Assembly (NCBI GenBank): GCA_013397075.1
Contig: VWZS01009934.1
Location: 3,500,305-3,564,304 of the forward strand
DNA: 64,000 nt
From: Rhabdornis inornatus
Lineage: Eukaryota; Chordata; Aves; Passeriformes; Rhabdornithidae
Direction of reading: 5' to 3'
Shown: in pieces, positions 13,352 to 26,500 of the stretch
Position numbering within the stretch: the stretch's first letter is position 1
How the letters are laid out: every line of letters begins with the position of its first letter
Program-made: the position numbers and the translations under genes
Notes under the pieces: generated by a model
What the model was told of the DNA's origin: nothing
The model's input: the letters and a program-made list of their open reading frames with translations, nothing else
Database searches by the model: none

Positions 13352-13410
13352 AAAATCATAGAATCATCAATTGAAAGCCTGAAACTAGCACTTCTAAGCC
13401 AATAACAATC
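13352..13410 (-). mobile_element. Possible CR1 3' tail remnant
   Basis: 'aaaatcatagaatcatcaa' (about 13354-13372) is the reverse complement of the CR1 terminal 8-base repeats, and the next roughly 40 bases weakly follow the CR1 3' UTR. It is heavily diverged and short, so it could be chance. No ORF2 sequence follows. Confidence 0.4.
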
Positions 13411-15167
13411 TTTTGTAGTGTACTGTAAATCACAAAAGAAAAAAGCATTCTTAAATTCCATTACTTAACAGTTAATTATGCATACTCATACAAGATGAGA
13501 AATACTTTCTCATCTAGGAAGTGGAAGAAGAGGCTCTAATTGCTGAATAATGAAGCTTACTGTGAAGAAATGTTGGTCTGGTCTGATTAAAATATTCAGT
13601 CCTGCTTTTATGTCCATGAGTCTAGGTGTTCATGTTTTGAATAATATTTATCCCTTCTAAATGCTCCTTCCCATGAGAAAGCTTCTTTTATTTAGCTGCA
13701 TTAGCTTTCATGGTCATTCATTTCTGTAGACTTGACAAGAATAAATTTCAATTTCAGTCCCCTAAATACTTGCTTATTTGGACCAGATACTTTAGAGCCT
13801 CTGCACAATTGAAAAAACAAAACATAGATTCACATTACACCCTTAAAAAAAAAAGTTTGCAAGGGAAGAGGGTGCCTGCATAGATTCCTGTAGGGTTTAC
13901 CAGTGGCTCTTTCTACAACCCACTTTCTCTCCTCACAGGGTCATTCCTCATCACTTTTGTTGGTTTCCCAGGCTAGCTTCATGAGAAATCTCTAACTATG
14001 AAGTCCACTAAAAAAATGCTTTTAGAGAGTCATCTGCTTTTTCCCTTGGACTCAAAATGGTTTGCTCATCCCACGAATAAACTCACCAATTATAAGCTTT
14101 TGGCATTTCCACAGATACTGGTTTCCAGGTTTGCCCATACCACGCTGGAACTTCACAGTATCAGCTGGAAAACAGAGTCTCAGTTTTTGGGGAGTACTTT
14201 TAGAGGGGCATGTTATAATCAAAATGAAAATATAGTATCTGGTAGATGATACCCATCTCTCCTCTACTGAAATCGTATGTGTCAAAACCAAATCTGGGTA
14301 TCTTGCAGCCAAAATTTTAAAGTTATTCACCTGAAGAGTTATATCAATGGAGAATATTGATTTTTAAATATTTTTTAAACTAGGGGAGGGCTAAAGGACT
14401 GAAAGGAACCTGGAAACCATGAAGTGTGCGTATACCAATTTTAACTGCATTAATATTCCTTCTTTTTGTGTAACAATTAAATATGCACTGATAAGGATTT
14501 GACCCTTTAGATTTTAACAAGACTAACAATAAACTCAAGACTAACAATAATTTTTTTGTTTTACTGTGTACAAGGTGTGATTTGTCTTTGCTCATAAGCA
14601 AGATTTTGAGCACAACAAACTGAAAGATGTGAAATTGTTGCCGACAAAAATTTTAGATTTTTTTAATTTTACAAAAACTGGGGAAACAGCAGGTAGGGAA
14701 CCTACTAGGTCACCAGCATGGAATATACTAGAAAATAATGGCATAAAAACATCCAGCCCGTATCCATCCATATTTCCACAACTATCTCATCAAGTTGAAG
14801 ACCTACAATAGCTCTAGACTGAGAGAGTACATAATAGCTGAAAGTAAGCTTTCTATAACATCTTCTAACTGCCAGAAACTACTGATTACATTTTTCAGTA
14901 TTTACATAATTTTCTTTTCTCTTTTGCATCTTCTATGAAAATAATGCTTTCAGGTTTCTCTAGTGAGAAAGCACAAGAAAGAAGTAAAATGCTAAATAGC
15001 TTTAATGGTTTAGGGCCATATTCAACAGGATATGCAAATCACTTGCATGTTGAATCTTGTCGAATCAGAGTTCTCTAAAACTTTGGAATACGAAGTATCT
15101 TGTTAAAACATTGATATAGAAGAGGTGGTCTATTGGTGTGTAGTCTGTTATTTATAACAGTATGTGT
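13411..15167. other. No gene recognised
   Basis: AT-rich unique sequence. Open frames are at most 92 codons and random-looking. I see no repeats beyond short A and T runs. Confidence 0.6.
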
Positions 15168-15640
15168 AATCATAGAAACAGAGAATTATACGGGAAGGGA
15201 CCTCTGGAGCTCATCCACTCCAATCCTCCACTCAAAACAGACTATCTCAGAATCAGATCCACCTTTGAAGATATGTCAGGTTGCTCAGGCCCTCGATCAG
15301 TTGAATTTTTATAATCTTGAATTATGGAGATTTCACAGCCTCTTCAGGCAATATTTTTCAGTGTCTGACTACCCTCAGAGTGAAGAAATTCTTCCTTAAC
15401 ACCTACTACCAATTTCCTAAGTTGCAACTTTTGCCTGTTGCCCCTTGCCTGGTTATTGTGCCCTACTAGAAGTACATAGCTGCATTTTCTCAGCATCCAC
15501 TTAACAGATGTTGAGGAGAGTCATAAGATCCCCTCTTTTTTCTACACACAACAAACCAATTCTCTCCATTTCTCCTTAAATGCCATGTGCTCCAGCTCAT
15601 AACTGCCTTGATGGTCCCCTGCTGACCTTGCTTCATTGTT
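15168..15640 (-). mobile_element. CR1 LINE 3' fragment, diverged
   Basis: On the minus strand the order is that of the CR1 3' end. First comes the stretch near 'gagctggagcacatggcatttaagg' (about 15600-15575), then 'gggatcttatgactctcctcaac' (about 15533-15511) and 'ttaaggaagaatttcttcactctgagg' (about 15400-15370). It ends with 'ccagaggtcccttcccg'-like sequence and 'tctgtttctatgatt' (15168 on). It is 5'-truncated and carries many substitutions, so it looks like an older subfamily than the copy at 7205. The interval from there to about 15640 fades into unassigned sequence. Confidence 0.8.
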
Positions 15641-18600
15641 GAATTCTGGTTGTGTAAATTATAATCTAATGTATAACAAACTGCCCAAAGCATGGATTTG
15701 TCAAGGATCAAATCTCTGAGAAGAACAGTGGAATGAGTACGTCATAACTCAAAAAATTCATCCACCACTTAAGACATTGCATTTAAGAATGGAGCATTTT
15801 GAACTTATCACAGAAAACGATCCCTCTCTAAAACATCTAGTGTAGCATGAAGAGTCTGAAGGATACAAAAAGCATTTTTTAAAAAAGCAGTGGAATGCAG
15901 GTAACAGTGGAAAAGAGACAATGATTTAAAGAATATCAGTAATAGAGTGTTACTGCAGTATCAGACAGAACTAGAGAGCGGAATTTAATGACCAGCAAGA
16001 AATTGAATTTGAGTGTTCATCTCTCAAACCTGGAAGAATCTGTAGAGACAATGATATATACCCAAAGAATGGTCACAGGCATTGAAATATATATTTATTA
16101 GATGTGTTGGAGCTTTTTTATTTATCTAGGAAATCATCTAGAAAAATTTGAATACCAGGTATGAGTGGCTTACAGTTTAGATTTTCAGGAAAGCAGAAAA
16201 GATAATTTAACATTGAGAGCAGATAAAATGAGAGAACTGAGGGAAACAACTGCCTCAGGAAGCAGATAAATGCTGGGATTGGAACCCACAGCAGCACATA
16301 AGAGTTACCAGAAACCAGATAAGTCCCAAAAACAAGGCAGCTTGAAGAGATCAGGATGGAAGCTTTGCTTAGATTTGCAGAGAACTCTATTTCACTTCAT
16401 CATATGCTGTTCTAGCTGTCTAACCTTGGAAAATGACAACACAAGATACTGTTCTGGTCTCTTTCCTAGTGTCATCTTCTTCCCCCCTACCTGGAAAAAT
16501 CAATCAGTGGGATTATGGCATAGCAGATGTAGAAGGAAAGAGGGAATTCTGTCCATTTTGTACCTGAACACAACCCTCTAAATAGAGTATAAAGGGTATG
16601 GCATGCCATGTTGTCAATCAGCAGTGTTTATTCTGCCAAGAAGGACAAAGTACAGCTGGAAAATCAAAGGGAAGTAGGAGTGTCACTGCAGCCAGTGCTC
16701 CCCTTGTTGTGTGACATGGAGGAATACTTCCCACCACATTCTCTCCCTATGCGCTGCAGGAGCTGCATGTGGCACCCACAGCTACCACCACATTCAGTTT
16801 ACAGATAATATCAGCAATTAATAATCCATTCAAAAACAGGAAACTGCTCTCTGTCTCAGGGTCTTGCTATCTTTCCGAAGATTTTTCTTGTCTTACAATA
16901 TCATATTTTTCTTTAAATTCCCAATTCAACCTAAAAAAAATAGTAACAAAGGAGTTCAAACACTAATAAGGTGGGTAGAAAAATAGTCCCAGGGAGAAGA
17001 CGAAGGCCCCTTTGGGTGGTAACCTGCATTTAGACTGACTCACAGTGCTTGTGACTCCACAGTCTCACCCTTACTAACCATTTTTCTTTCCTAGAAGAAG
17101 GAGTTCTTTATTTTACTGTATACTTTGACAAGAAGTTTCAGTGACTGCTTAACCTCTACCATATAAGCAGATCTATTTGACAGTAACCACCAAAATATTT
17201 TCTAAGCATAGCAGCAAATGACTTTGCAAAAATCCTTTTCAAAACTGAATTTCATAAATTATATTTGGTTCCACAGTATTAGTTGTTAGTGTCAAAATGT
17301 TCATGAAAAGTATTGGGTTACCAAGAAAATATAATTTCTGTCTATTAGTATTTCAACAAGAATTTTCTGGACTAAAGAAACAAAACAGAATCAGAGAAGG
17401 AATCTGTTCTCCTCTCTTTTGAAATCTGATTACCAAATCTGTTAGGAATAGGTATCAAAGTAAATAATTCTGTTTGTCAGCAGAAGCTGGCAACCACACT
17501 TTACAATCCCATTCAGAATTATCAAACTATAATCTGAAAACACGATAATGCAAAAGAAGCCCCCAGCAAATCTTACTGGTTGCATAGGAAGGCTGTTTCA
17601 GAACCTCAGTTTTTCTGTGACTGGAAGCCCTTTCCAAATTTTTTGCATTCTTTTGTTCATGACCAGTCCAGATGTTTTTCTTGAGCCAAATTATTCTTCA
17701 GGTTGAAGAGTTGAAACAACATATCTTTATTTACTTTCAAAGTAGCTTGCTGGCCTCCCTAGATATAAAAGGACATCCGAGGGACACGTCCAGCATTTGA
17801 GATTGTCAGCTGCCTCCTCTCTGTTACAGTAACATGAAAAAATAGCATTCCAGTCCTCCCTGAACTGCCCTCTGCAAGACACAAGCAGAATAAGAGTAAG
17901 CAACCAACAAATTTCTTCATTAGCAAAAACCACATGCATTTTCACTGCAGGAAGAGAGAACAATAGTCTAATGCTACATCTGAACAACATAAATTTGAAT
18001 GAAAAACAGATTTCCAAGATGATTGATTTGGAGAGCATGAAATCTGTGATCTTGTTCAGGGTCTCAAATTTGGAGTTCTTGACCAACCTCCTAAGAAAGA
18101 GCACATCACCATTGTTTTTATAGGCACTATTCTCAAGAACAACATGCCTGGAAGAACAATAGGATTTCTAGGAACTTTTTTTTTAATTTTTCAGATCAGG
18201 ATAAAGGCAATATTTTCAGGAGATTGGAAGGATAAAGCCTTCAAAAACTGAGGAGAAAAAATCAGATTTTAAAAAAATGGTATTTTTTCAATTGCACAGG
18301 CTTAATTTACGGTACACTGACTGATCATTGGAGCATAGAGAAAATCATGCTGATATTTTCAAGGCTAAACTTAGGGCTTGGGGAATATAACTGACTCCAG
18401 GGTGGAGTTTTTTTCCTTTTTTTTCTTCTTAAGTCTTAGTTCCACTTTTGTTTCCTCCAGGGCACTGAAGTTCCATAACTTTGCGCAGGGTGAGATGCTC
18501 TGAGTTCTGCTTTGAATGTCATCTACAGTCTGAAAGATTCCTCCTTATTTTTTATCATCTTAGTTGGAATGAAAGAAGCATTTTCAGCTATCTTATCAGC

Positions 18601-21600
18601 TAACATTGCAAGACTCTGTTCTCACTCCCATCTTAGGATGTATTATTAATGATAGAAGAGAAAAGCAGGCAAGAGAATTTTACACAATTGATGGTGCTCA
18701 GTACCATGCCAAGATATTATTAATGTAGCTTTTTATGAAAACAAAAAACAGTTTTAAAATACACCCTGTGGCTCTATGGTTTAATATTTCAGGACAGGAG
18801 TCTTCTGTAGCAGACATTTTGTTTCTGAACAAAAAAGCAAGATGGCTCTAGGTCAGCACTGCCCATGTCTGTGTGTGTCTCTACTCCTTGTTTTATCTCC
18901 CCAAGTCACTGGGCATTCTCAATACATCCTTGGTGCTTTTTATCCTCAATCTAAAATCCTACAGGAAACTTGAAAACAGAATCATTTGTTTTTGTTGTGA
19001 AGGTCAGTAAGAGTCCCATATCATAGTCCCTCAAAGACAGTTATTAAATCAGAATAGGAATGGAATTAAAGCTGGTTTGCTTTCAAGGCCGGTTTTAATG
19101 GCCAATCGTTGTACAAAAAACAAACCAAATCAATTTAAAACGTCACTGTTTTAGCTTATTTTCATTATCAAGCTGTTTTTCTTGCTGTTCACTTTATTAT
19201 TGTGGAGAATAAGAAAAGAGTTGATCCAACACTAGTGCTTCCACATTGAAGCTATGGATACCAGGATTCCAAAGTTCTCACCAAGCAAAGGTGGTTTGAA
19301 CAGAACCTGAAACTTCAGTCAGTGGTAAGATAATGCAAAGTATCAGTTTGGATTGAACAGCAGTCAGGTATCAGCATTGCCCTTCTGCTTGCAAAACACC
19401 CAGCACTGGAGCTGTGGCTTGCCTAAAGGAGTTTTCTCTCAGCAGTTTCCTGAAAGCCAGAGAGATGAACTTCGTTTCCACCAGTGAACTGTAACGGGTG
19501 AGCTCCAATGATACATTACGAATAAGAAATGAGTCATGCTGCAGTTTCCTGCTTCAGTTTCTTGAGTGCAGAGTTGTTTGGCCTTTTTCTCCAGCCATGA
19601 CCCTTCTTCTGCTCAGAAGTCCTTGAAGATAGCTCTTTCACAGTCTCCATAGTTACAGCAAGGCTTAAGGATAAAAGTTTGTTATGCAGACTCTCACTTT
19701 TGGCCCAGATGCAAAATCTTACACCCACATCTTGTAAAATCACAGTGGCAAACAACAGCCTGAAAGACAGACAAGATCAACAACCACGCAGCTAGCTTAT
19801 AACTGCACCACTGTTTTAAAAAGAATCATTATTAAAGATCATTATTGTAAATTCCAAATAATTCTACAGGCTGTCTTCCTGATGTCAAACTCATCCAGAA
19901 ACAGCAGCATGATGATTCTGAACAAGCCAAGAGCTGCCTGCTGATCAAACATGACAGGGCCAGAAGTTCAGAGCACTCTAGGTGTAATCTACTGGTTGAA
20001 GGGAAATTTGTGCAGTACCTGATAATTATTTTTATCTAATAAAATAATGCATTCTGATATATACATCTTCATCATAGGAAGTTAATGGCTTATAATCACG
20101 GTTCAAATATTTTGCTAACAGCTTAAATATCAGTTAGGTATGGGAAAGGAAAGCCAATCATGAAGTCCCTAAAGACAAGGTAAAAAAGAGAAAGAAAAAA
20201 AGTCCTCTGAACAGTGTAAACAAGATATGAGCCAGAAGAAAAAAATGCAGATGGTTGCTTTTGACCCCATGACATGTGCAACAGATTGTCAGGGGTACAA
20301 CTGTGGATCTCTTTGGAAGACAGTCAGGCTACTCCAGTTCCTGTCTGAGTTCTTGTCCTTGAAATCAAGAATGTTCTTGGCTACAACACTTTTTGGTATG
20401 CGAATGTGAAGTGTCATATTTTACTAAATATTATCATTTTCCTATATGCATACACATGCAAACACCCACTGTCAAACTTGCAGATTACATACAGTAGCTG
20501 TGGATTTTTGACATTAAATACTAAAAATGTTATTCTTTTGACCAATCATCTCCCACATCTGCTTCATTGATCCCTTTGTCCTCATACCATCTTAACATAT
20601 ATTTTCTCATTTTCTCATATTTTAGAAAGATCTTCCACACCCTTTCTTATTAGCTTCTTTCAGAATAATTCCATTTCTCTTGGAGCAGCAGTGACTGGCA
20701 ATTGCTTCTTCTTAATAATTATGTAGTTATCTCTTCTCCAGTGACAGTCTTATCTTCAAACTCCTTAATATTTCTGGAAAGCTCCTTGAAACATATTCTT
20801 CATGAAAGGGAGTTGCAATCTGGCAACTCTTACATAGTTTTCTTTTTTTTGGAGGCAGAACAAATTCATCTGAAGGGCATTTTTGTCATCATAAGTATTA
20901 CTTATGGTGACAAGCAGTAAGTATTTTGAATTCTTCCCTGGTGCACCTATTACTCACAAACTTAGCTCTTTTAAAGCCAAATCCTTTATATCTACATCAG
21001 GGAGGGAAAGTGTGTAAGCAAAGCTCTGCAGATATGTGCAAGCATTTATCCACCATTACATGTGGGACTCAGATTGAGCAGATCTTGTGGTTGTCTCTTA
21101 GCTTTAATTCCCTGGATTTCCTAATAATAAGGTTATAAATTACAGCCAATTAGGATGTTAGTTATTGCTTGGGAAAAGGCTACTGAAAGGAAGAAAACTC
21201 TTACTTCAAAAACATTGGGTAGAGGACATTCATTGATGGGAATAGTTAATTTTTATGGAGTCTGCTGAGTCTGGTTTCTAAGTGCAATCTTAAGTGGTGC
21301 TGAAAGCACTGCAGTAAGAGATAAAGTATATGATGCATTAGAGTCTCATAGAACCCAGTGCATGATTCCCAGTCTTCACATGAGGACAACTTTTAAGACT
21401 AGTTCAATCCTGGATAACATCGGGATAAATATATTTTCTGTCAGCTATGCATCAGTACAGATGATAGGTGATAGATGATACAGTCTTCGCTACTCCTTGT
21501 TAACACTGAAAAGTCACACTTAAATCCCAAAGCTATATCCACAGTGCTGGCGAATGACTTTCACTGGCCTTATTCACCCGAATACAGATGGAAACCCCTG

Positions 21601-23530
21601 AAATACTTTCTCTTGTCACTGGTAATCTCAATCAAATTATTTATCTAAAAAACTGAATAGTCATCTTATTTTTTGTGTTGCAATTTAGTTCTAGTGCAGG
21701 TTGTCATGTCTACCATCAATTTCTGAGAAAAAAAAAGTGTGAGCAAATTACAAAACAATGCTTCTATGGAAGAGCTTGTAGGGCAGGAGTTCAATACTTT
21801 AATAACCATTTTTCTGGACATATTTTATTATAATTTGCAAGGAGATGAGTAAAAAAAAAAAATCAGCTTTTTCTGTGGAAACTCCTGCTGTGATACCACA
21901 CCTCTTTTAATGGTATAGGCAGTAAGTCTGTGCCTATACCTTTTGTTGCAATGTCCCTAAACCCTTCTCTGGTTTTGCCTGTGAACAAACTGTTAACCAG
22001 GTACTGGGATCCCAACAAGTAGATTAGCACAGTCCAGCAGAGCACACCCAAAAGCACTCTTTGTCTGTGGGTGTCTGGGCACGGAGCCAGAATTATTTGT
22101 TTCAATGGTACTTAGGATAATTTCCCAGGAAATTCCTTCATCTGTGAAAGATTGTATCTGCTGCTGAGGTGTGGGAGCCCTCAGTATTCTTAAGATATTT
22201 TCTCCTTATAAAATGGGTGAGTTCCAGCCAGACCTAAAATCATTCCTGGTTTGCAATCCACTAATCCAGATGGGTAAACTGCAGCAAACTTTCCCTTCCA
22301 TCAGACCCTGCTCAGAAGTGGTTTTGCTTTGTTGAAGCATGGTACAACCCAGAACTCACCCCTGTGTGTGGACGTTGTTATCCCCCCTAATCAACACTGT
22401 GCAAGGGCTAAAATTCAGATAACAGCCCCTACTACTTGTGCCTTACAAACATACCCAGACAATTACTGCAACAAGGGGCAAGGACCAAGAAAACACTGGA
22501 CAAGTGTTAAAAAAATTCCTATGTCAGAATATATTACAAAGTTTTCTGTACCCTTTAAGGAATAAATTAACGTTCTTTTTTCATGTCTGAATGATATAGA
22601 TCAATCAAGCTTATACTAAGGAGGGAAGTGAAACAACTTTTTAAAATAAAGTGAAATTGTTCTTATCCGCCTGAAGTTTCATTAAAATTACAAGGGTAAG
22701 AGCTGCCAGTTTTCTGCAGCAAGCAGTAGATAATTTCTTTCACCACTGTTGCTTTCTTATTTGTAGACTTCAAGCTCTTAATACTGAAAATGTGACCTGT
22801 AAATTTCAAATTAATCTCATCAAATATTTGTATACACCTTGCATTCTATTAGCCAAATATTTTTGAGTCTCAAGAGATTTACATTCATTATTAACTCTAA
22901 TTTTGAGTCAAACTTGAACATATCTCTCTTTTATCCCATTTCCTAATCACCTCTGAAAGAGTCAATTTCTGGTTAATTAAAAATAGACCTCTATAAACTT
23001 GTAGGAATTTTTTTGATAAATACTGTTGTAACTGCTATCAGATTTCATCTACTCATATTCATAATGCAAAAGCACTTCATAACTGAATTGTCAAAATTGA
23101 GATTCTTTTCATTCAGTGACCCTCATACTGGAAGAGATATAACCTTTTACATGATTTTGCCTCTTTATTTCTCCTAGAGTTAATGCTGTGAAAGATATTA
23201 CAGCACAATTCATGCAAGCCTCCCAACCTAAACTCCTGTAATCAAAGAGTACTTCCATGGTTTTATGGAAAATCCGACCATTCATTTTCATGAATGCAAC
23301 AGAAAATAGGGAAAAGGCTAAATTTGATTAATGGATTTTTCCTAGATTGATATCACTCTCAATGAGACTTCAATATGGCCTTGGGTTACCTTTGTAAAGA
23401 CTGTGATATTTACTTGAAGGAAGTACCTTTTTAAAAATGGTGGGGCAAGCCTGTTAAGCTACATTCTGATGCTGGGCATTTTTTTCCTAAACAGCAAATG
23501 CCTAGGCTCTTGTGAGTATAAAAGGTACTT
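15641..23530. other. No gene recognised; two splice-acceptor-like sites on minus strand
   Basis: Unique AT-rich sequence. On the minus strand two strong acceptor-like sites stand out: a pyrimidine tract ending in 'ttgcag' with exon start at 17871, and 'tgtctgtctttcag' with exon start at 19759. Each is followed by an open frame of a few tens of codons. An AATAAA lies at 17731-17726 on the minus strand. An inverted repeat (21912-21921 with 21931-21940) forms a 10-bp stem. None of this establishes a gene. Confidence 0.5.
21912..21940. repeat. Inverted repeat, 10-bp stem
   Basis: 'ggtataggca' at 21912-21921 is the exact reverse complement of 21931-21940, with a 9-base loop. Function unknown. Short perfect stems like this can arise by chance in 64 kb. 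Confidence 0.8.
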
Positions 23531-23567
23531 AACTTTTTATTATTATTTTTATTATTTATTATTATNA
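23531..23567. repeat. ATT-rich microsatellite with one unresolved base
   Basis: An imperfect (TTA)n run containing the only ambiguous base of the window, n at 23566. The ambiguity probably reflects difficulty in sequencing or assembling the microsatellite. Confidence 0.9.
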
Positions 23568-26500
23568 TCTGTCTGCTTGAAAGCCAGTCAATTTATTTAT
23601 GTTTTAGAGTAGAACTGAATCTGGAGTACATCAGTAAATAATACTGTGTGGTCTTTTCAAGCAAGTTTTCAAATGTTTACCAGGGAAAAGAAGTGAATTT
23701 GCATGCATTTTGCTGACACACACGCTTCAGGAGGAACATCTTCAGAGTTTCTGACCCCACTGCAAGAAGAAACATGTTGGAAGTTACATGTGTGGATTTG
23801 AACTTGATTTGTGAGACCTCCAACTCTGGTTTTGACTGTTTTCATGCAAAAAATATGTTTGCTTGTGAGGTTCAAAGAAAGGTGGATTCTGTGGATAGTG
23901 TTCCTATAGTGTGAATTAACAAGAGAAGCAAGGAACCTCACCGCTACTGGTGGCCATATTTTGCATCATAATCTACACCAAGTTTCTGCAACACACTTCT
24001 ATCCTGAACTATTCTCTACTCTAAGAATCAGACACACATCTTTTTATGGACGATGGTCAACCTGCCACCTTCTTCCAGTATCTAAGAATCTATTAAGAGA
24101 TACAGAAGAAATGTATCAGAAAATGTAGAAAATATTGTTGGGAGTATGTTCTAGTAGCATTTGTTCCATAGACTGTATTTCTCTGTGCTCTGCAACACCA
24201 AGAGCTGGTGGTTATCCACCTGACAGCAAACCACAGGGATGGTCTTCCCAAAAGTGCTATCAGCCAGTTGCACTCTTCCTCTTCAGAGAATTACTGGTGT
24301 AATTCTGAGTGTCTTAGAGATACAGAAATGAGATATGAAGATATGTAAAAACATCCTTGGTATTGTTTCCAATCATCTCTAGTAATGATTTGCAGACTGT
24401 GTTTTTGTATACTGCGTGTTCAGGATATGCCTACAACAATTGTTTTGGAAATTTCTGGCCCAGATAGACATGATTATATACTTCTGTAGTTTTCTGCAAA
24501 TTAATAAATCATTACAAGAATCACGTGTGCACATCTGAGAAATAATACATGAGATAAAAGTTAATATGGGAAAAACAAAGATTAAAAGCAGCAAACAAAT
24601 TGTTCATGGAATGAATTAAAAAAAAGATTATTTAAGGACTGTTTTCAACAAATTTTATCCACCACTTATTAGAACTGGCAAATTTAATGTGCTGGATTTC
24701 AGCTTTAGAATGTTTTGTCTTTTTTTTAAATTCCACCATGTTTCATTTAGGGATAGGGTGGGATGCAATAGGCAGGGATGGAATGAGATGGGAAAGATGG
24801 TGCAAAAAAAGAGGCACGGCCTGTGAAATAATGTTGCATTTTTCTGTTAGTAGATCACAAGCATAAAATCTTTCCAATTAGATGCGAGATTGTTTCTTTG
24901 ATATAAAGAGGTTATCTATGTGTCTTTAAAAGGAAAGATTTACTCTAAAATGCCAGTGAAACTGTTTGTGTTGGTATTCAAGATAAAAATCTGTGCTTCA
25001 TGATTTAGATCTCTGAATTCAGCATCTAAAGAATGTAAACCATAGAGAACAATGAAGTTATAAAAAGCATCAAGAGCTCTTCCATGGTGATTTGTGGGGT
25101 TTTTTCCCCTCACATTTTCTACTGTTGTGACTCATACAAACAGTAAAACTACTTGGTTTAACTTTGTTATTTCAGTTAAATTCTTATTTCCTGTCATCTC
25201 TATTGTGGATTCTACAGAGAGGATAAAAATACAAAGAGTTAATTTGTAACTAAAATTGATTCTATCTTAGCAGCAAGACAGAGCATGATAGAACGTAGAC
25301 AGTGTATGTGGTAATTTTAATTAGGATAGCTGGGGGAGAAAAAAATCTCAAAACTTTAATTTCCTGATGTGCTATCTAGAGAGTGAAGCAGATTAAGAAC
25401 TTCTAAATTAAACTTGTAAGGTAGATGATAGAATTTGTATTACAATTTTTTATGAATATAGGCTGAAACTAGAGGAAAATGTAATTTTAAAATTGGCTTT
25501 ACACTCTAAGTAAGTAAATCTTCCAAAATTGGTGAGTAGTAGGAGGGAAAAAACAAACAAACAAAAAAAAAATTATTACGTAACTCTGAGTATCTCATAC
25601 ATATATGGTTTGTAGTCTTACTTTCTCATGCCTTCCTATGCTTTGCCTCCCTAATCTGAGGTTTAGAAATTCTTTCTTACTAAATAAAGGCCAAAATTCT
25701 TGTGCAATAATAGGACTACATTTGTTGAGATGGAGTAAGGGAAGCAGCAGGAAGCCCTGCAATAAAATCAGGAAAGCTGGCAGACCTGATGCAGCCACTA
25801 TTTCCACTGTATTTCCACACAGCTGGCAGTGATACAGAATAAATCCACTGCCCATTGCCTATCCTCCTGAAGAACTTAGGTCTCTAACCTCACCACTGAT
25901 TCCAGATGGATGTTGCTACAGCGAGTAACTCTCCAGCGCTTTTGAAAGTCTGTTCTATTGCCACAAGTCTTCAAAACCTGTCTCCAGGTTTGGTGAATGA
26001 CAGATGGTACAGTCTGCCACAGCCATTAAGTTTCTATTCAATCCTTTCAATACTTTCAGAAATTCAATATTTGTTAGCAGCTTTATTTATACAAGTGAAT
26101 CGAAATTAAAATAGAAATTATGCAGAACGAATTCAAAACACATAGGAAATATGAGTCAAGGTACATTTTTATGGTGTAGGAGTCAGAGGAAGCTGATATC
26201 TGATTCTTTTTTAACCATCTGTAAGTAAATGAAACTAACAAAACCAAAAGTCAAACATACACAAAAGCATGCACACACACAAATGTGAACACAGAGATAA
26301 GTCATCCCGTGGTGAAACTTCAGCTCCCCTCTGCATTAATTCAGCTTTCATCCTTCACACACAGAAACATTTGAATTAATACTATACAAACCACACAGAT
26401 TCAAACCCAAAATGCAGGGTCATCACCTTTTCTAAAACCCTAAGGTACTGCAGGGTTACGATTCATGATTTGCAACCATATGCTCTGAGGATATGGTAAA

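Noticed and set aside
22329..22565. Plus-strand open frame with a proline- and cysteine-containing sequence that at first looked like a retroelement protein
   Set aside because: No retroviral or LINE motif, no repeat sequence around it, and only about 75 codons long.
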